A DNA stretch of 8,638 nucleotides from an uncultured Allomuricauda sp. (lineage in GTDB: Bacteria; Bacteroidota; Bacteroidia; Flavobacteriales; Flavobacteriaceae): the NCBI GenBank assembly GCA_937911965.1, contig CALDPL010000514.1, positions 1 to 8,638 of the forward strand, in the 5' to 3' direction. Position numbers and translations under genes: made by a program. The notes below the pieces were generated by a model. It had not been told where the DNA came from. It worked only from the letters and a program-made list of their open reading frames with translations, and did not search any database. Positions 6,447 to 8,638 of this stretch are shown piece after piece; position 1 is the first letter of the stretch; the number at the start of each line of letters is the position of its first letter.

Positions 6447-7550
6447 ATGAAAAAAACATTGAGCATCATAAGCCTGTCGGTCCTTTTCATCTGGGGCTGC
6501 AAAACCGGAAAATACGTAGACCTGGGAGAGGGCATCTACGCGGACATTCAGACCACCCAAGGGGACATCCTGGTCAAGTTGGCATACGAGAGCACCCCGG
6601 TGACCGTGGCCAATTTTGTTTCCCTGGCCGAGGGGAACAACCCTTTTGTCAACGAGGAATACAAGGACAAAAAGTTCTATGACGGAGTCGTGTTCCACCG
6701 GGTGATCAAGGATTTTATGATCCAGGGCGGGGATCCTTCGGGAAGCGGAAGCGGCAGTATTGGATATACCTTCAAGGATGAGATCGTGGATTCCCTGAGG
6801 CATTCCAAAAAAGGGATCATTTCCATGGCCAACCGGGGTCCCAAGACCAATTCCAGTCAATTCTTCATCACCCATAAGGAAACCCCATGGCTCGATGGAC
6901 GGCACACCGTCTTTGGGGAGGTGGTCCAAGGCATTGAAGTGGTGGATTCCATAGCCAATGTGGAGACCGGACCCGGGGACCGGCCGCTGGTGGACGTGGT
7001 CATGAACAAGGTGGAGATCCTGCGCAACGGAAAACAGGCCAAGGCCTTTGACGCGGTCAAGGTATTGGAGGTGTATTTTGCAGAGGAAAAAGAGACCGAG
7101 GCCGCCTTTGTAAAAATGAAGGAAGAATTGGCCGCAACCTTTACAGAGCAGATGGAAAAAGCGGAAGAAACCCCTTCCGGCCTGAAAATATTCAAAGTGA
7201 CCCAAGGCGAGGGGGAACAACCCAAAATTGGTCAGAAAGCATTGGTGAACTATGCGGGCTGGCTGTCCAATGGAGAACTGTTCGATACCAATATCGAAGA
7301 GATCGCCCAAAAGTTCAACCAAATGAATCCCGGAAGAAAGGAACAGGGAGGATACGCCCCCTTTCCCATGGATTACAGTCCTGACGCCCCCTTGGCCGCA
7401 GGTTTCAGGGAGGGACTGCTGACCATGAAGGTCGGGGACAAACTGCGGCTGTTCATCCCTCCCCACCTCGGATATGGGGACAACGATTACGGACCCATCC
7501 CAGGGGGATCCACCCTGGTCTTTGATGTGGAACTGGTCGGCATACAATAA
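6447..7550 (+). CDS. Dual-domain immunophilin lipoprotein: cyclophilin plus FKBP prolyl isomerase
   Basis: The 367-residue product has a lipoprotein signal (lipobox IWGC, cysteine 18). A cyclophilin domain covers about residues 30-190. Catalytic residues line up with human cyclophilin A: FHRVIKDFMIQGGD at 83-96 gives R85, F90, M91 and Q93; NSSQFFIT at 135-142; PWLDGRH supplies W148 and H153. A charged helical linker (about 200-250) leads to an FKBP domain at about 258-366, with VNYAGWL (Y269), FDTN at 279-282, a PHLGYGDNDYGPIPGG flap and final strand TLVFDVEL. Cyclophilin-FKBP fusions (dual-family immunophilins) are known, including in flavobacteria. Both domains should act outside the cytoplasm as folding catalysts. 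It lies ten bases after gldI and closes the operon before a strong terminator. FKBP12 Trp59 appears replaced by phenylalanine. Confidence 0.93.
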   Translation: MKKTLSIISLSVLFIWGCKTGKYVDLGEGIYADIQTTQGDILVKLAYESTPVTVANFVSLAEGNNPFVNEEYKDKKFYDGVVFHRVIKDFMIQGGDPSGSGSGSIGYTFKDEIVDSLRHSKKGIISMANRGPKTNSSQFFITHKETPWLDGRHTVFGEVVQGIEVVDSIANVETGPGDRPLVDVVMNKVEILRNGKQAKAFDAVKVLEVYFAEEKETEAAFVKMKEELAATFTEQMEKAEETPSGLKIFKVTQGEGEQPKIGQKALVNYAGWLSNGELFDTNIEEIAQKFNQMNPGRKEQGGYAPFPMDYSPDAPLAAGFREGLLTMKVGDKLRLFIPPHLGYGDNDYGPIPGGSTLVFDVELVGIQ

Positions 7551-7558
7551 TATAAACA

Positions 7559-7570
7559 GCTCAATTGAGC
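7559..7570. repeat. Perfect 12-base palindrome before the terminator
   Basis: GCTCAATTGAGC lies between the stop of the dual immunophilin gene and the terminator hairpin. It could form a tiny extra hairpin, bind a dimeric protein, or be chance. Confidence 0.5.
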
Positions 7571-7573
7571 ATA

Positions 7574-7603
7574 AAAAGCCGTACTTTTTGGGGTACGGCT
7601 TTT
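7574..7603. terminator. Strong bidirectional-type hairpin terminator after the nrnA-gldI-immunophilin operon
   Basis: A perfect 11-base stem AAAAGCCGTAC (7574-7584) / GTACGGCTTTT (7593-7603) encloses an eight-base loop TTTTTGGG. The T-tract at the 3' arm fits rho-independent termination. It starts 24 bases after the stop codon of the upstream gene and separates it from the DUF3810 gene. Confidence 0.92.
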
Positions 7604-7645
7604 CCATTGGTGGACAATGGCCAAAAACCCCTTTAAACCAGACCC

Positions 7646-8638
7646 ATGGGCCAAAGAACCAAAACCCTGCTCCTGATCGCCCTCCCGGTCCAGATCCTGT
7701 TGGTGCTCTGGCTCGGAAGCCGCCCGGATTTGGTGGAGGACCATTACAGCAATGGCCTTTATCCCTGCATTTCCAAGTTCCTGGGGACCCTATTGGGATG
7801 GATTCCCTTTTCCATGGGGGACCTGCTCTATACGGGCCTCGCCCTCTGGGCACTTCGTTACCTGTACAAAAACCGAAAGATCATCCCCAAGAGACCCCTA
7901 TCCTTTGCAAAGGATGTCCTTGTGGCCTGCTCCCTGGTCTATTTTGCCTTTCACCTGCTCTGGGGAATGAACTATTACCGACAGCCCATCACCTGGAAAT
8001 TCGGAATATCAAGGGAATACAGTCTATCGGACCTGGTGGAATTCACCGAGTATCTGGCCCGGAGGACCAACGGCCTCCAAAGGGAAATCACAGGGGACAG
8101 CCTCTCCCCAGTGAGCTTGCCCTATACCAAGGCCGAAATCTATGAAATCACGGGGCGGGCCTATGGGGAGATGGCCCGGGAACATCCTTTTTTCAAATAC
8201 GACCGGCCCAGCATCAAGTCCTCCCTCTACAGCACCGCCCTGACCTATATGGGCTATTCCGGGTACCTCAACCCCTTCACCAACGAGGCCCATGTCAATG
8301 CAAGGGTGCCCCGTTTTCGCATTCCCTCCATAAGTGCCCACGAGGTCGGGCATCAATTGGGCTATTCGGCCGAGGACGCCACCAATTTCATCGGGTATTT
8401 GGTCAGTTCAGGCAGCAGTGACCCCTATTTTCGATACGCTGCCTATTCCCATGCCCTGGGCTATTGTCTGGGCGATCTTTACAACAGGGACCGGGACCGC
8501 TATGAATTGATTTTGGCCGGCCTGAACCCCGGAGTTCGAAAAAACTATGCGGAAGTGACAAATTTTTGGAAAAAATATCAAAATCCCTTGGAACCCCTTT
8601 TCAAGGCCGTGTTCAACACTTTTTTAAAGGTGAACAAC
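7646..8638 (+). CDS. DUF3810 membrane protein with HExxH motif (3' end beyond the window)
   Basis: From ATG at 7646 the frame is open for 331 codons to the last base, so the true end is outside the window; family length suggests only a few dozen residues are missing. An in-frame TAA at 7634 fixes this as the first possible start. Three hydrophobic segments are visible near residues 6-23, 57-75 and 89-107 (ending LLWGMNYYR). A mostly soluble domain follows, with SLYSTALTYMGYSGYLNPFTNEAHVN and then HEVGHQ at 232-237, the zinc-binding HExxH signature. The acidic residues E243/D244 just after it could supply a further ligand. This matches the DUF3810 family of Bacteroidota, a putative membrane metallopeptidase group without a known substrate. 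No TAnnTTTG promoter is seen between the terminator and the start. Confidence 0.88.
   Translation, partial: MGQRTKTLLLIALPVQILLVLWLGSRPDLVEDHYSNGLYPCISKFLGTLLGWIPFSMGDLLYTGLALWALRYLYKNRKIIPKRPLSFAKDVLVACSLVYFAFHLLWGMNYYRQPITWKFGISREYSLSDLVEFTEYLARRTNGLQREITGDSLSPVSLPYTKAEIYEITGRAYGEMAREHPFFKYDRPSIKSSLYSTALTYMGYSGYLNPFTNEAHVNARVPRFRIPSISAHEVGHQLGYSAEDATNFIGYLVSSGSSDPYFRYAAYSHALGYCLGDLYNRDRDRYELILAGLNPGVRKNYAEVTNFWKKYQNPLEPLFKAVFNTFLKVNN

Noticed and set aside
6411..7853. A long open frame of 480 codons on the minus strand
   Set aside because: It lies antisense to gldI, the dual immunophilin, the terminator and the DUF3810 start. Its translation is low-complexity and matches no family, so it is a by-product of codon bias on the plus strand.
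7835..7855. Similarity between GGCCTCGCCCTCTGGGCACT here and a GC-rich stretch near 4827-4847
   Set aside because: The match has several mismatches, and one copy is inside the DUF3810 coding sequence. It looks coincidental rather than a dispersed repeat.

Overview
This window looks like the chromosome of a marine-type member of the Flavobacteriaceae (Bacteroidota). Four things point there: a GldI-type gliding lipoprotein, a DUF3810 protein, promoters that fit the Bacteroidota pattern TTG-N~19-TAnnTTTG, and start codons without a clear Shine-Dalgarno sequence. Most genes prefer G or C at third codon positions and use AGG/CGG for arginine, so the host genome is fairly GC-rich for the group.

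Layout. (1) Bases 1-1741, minus strand, carry about 580 codons from the C-terminal half of rpoB (RNA polymerase beta). The gene is cut at both ends: it runs off the window on the 3' side and stops abruptly at an internal junction on the 5' side. (2) Bases 1723-2265, minus strand, hold the N-terminal 181 codons of a membrane-anchored TPR/YfgM-like protein, cut at the same junction. The two genes share 19 bases there but are in different reading frames, so neither is intact. (3) Bases 2392-4193, plus strand, are a tight operon: recF, an unrecognised small lipoprotein, and a DUF721/DciA-like gene. (4) A hairpin at 4223-4252 separates this operon from the convergent ndk gene (minus, 4277-4696), which has the best promoter in the window. 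(5) Bases 4875-7550, plus strand, are a second tight operon: an NrnA-like DHH phosphoesterase, gldI, and a lipoprotein that fuses a cyclophilin to an FKBP. It ends at a strong hairpin terminator (7574-7603). (6) From 7646 to the window end is a DUF3810 membrane protein with an HEVGH motif, lacking only its last residues. No intergenic stretch exceeds about 180 bases. I saw no tRNA, rRNA, CRISPR array or insertion sequence.

How the genes fit together. The recF block joins recombination mediation (RecF) with a probable DnaB-helicase loader (DciA-like). ndk balances nucleoside triphosphates, and the NrnA-like enzyme would finish RNA breakdown and hydrolyse pAp. GldI and the fusion lipoprotein give three prolyl-isomerase-type domains in the cell envelope, fitting a role in folding secreted or gliding proteins.

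The main surprise is the rpoB/TPR junction. The recF side keeps the gene order I expect for flavobacteria, while the rpoB piece is out of place and has a different codon style. A chimeric assembly or amplification artefact is the simplest explanation, and a real rearrangement is the alternative. I did not find convincing evidence for an entirely new biological system.
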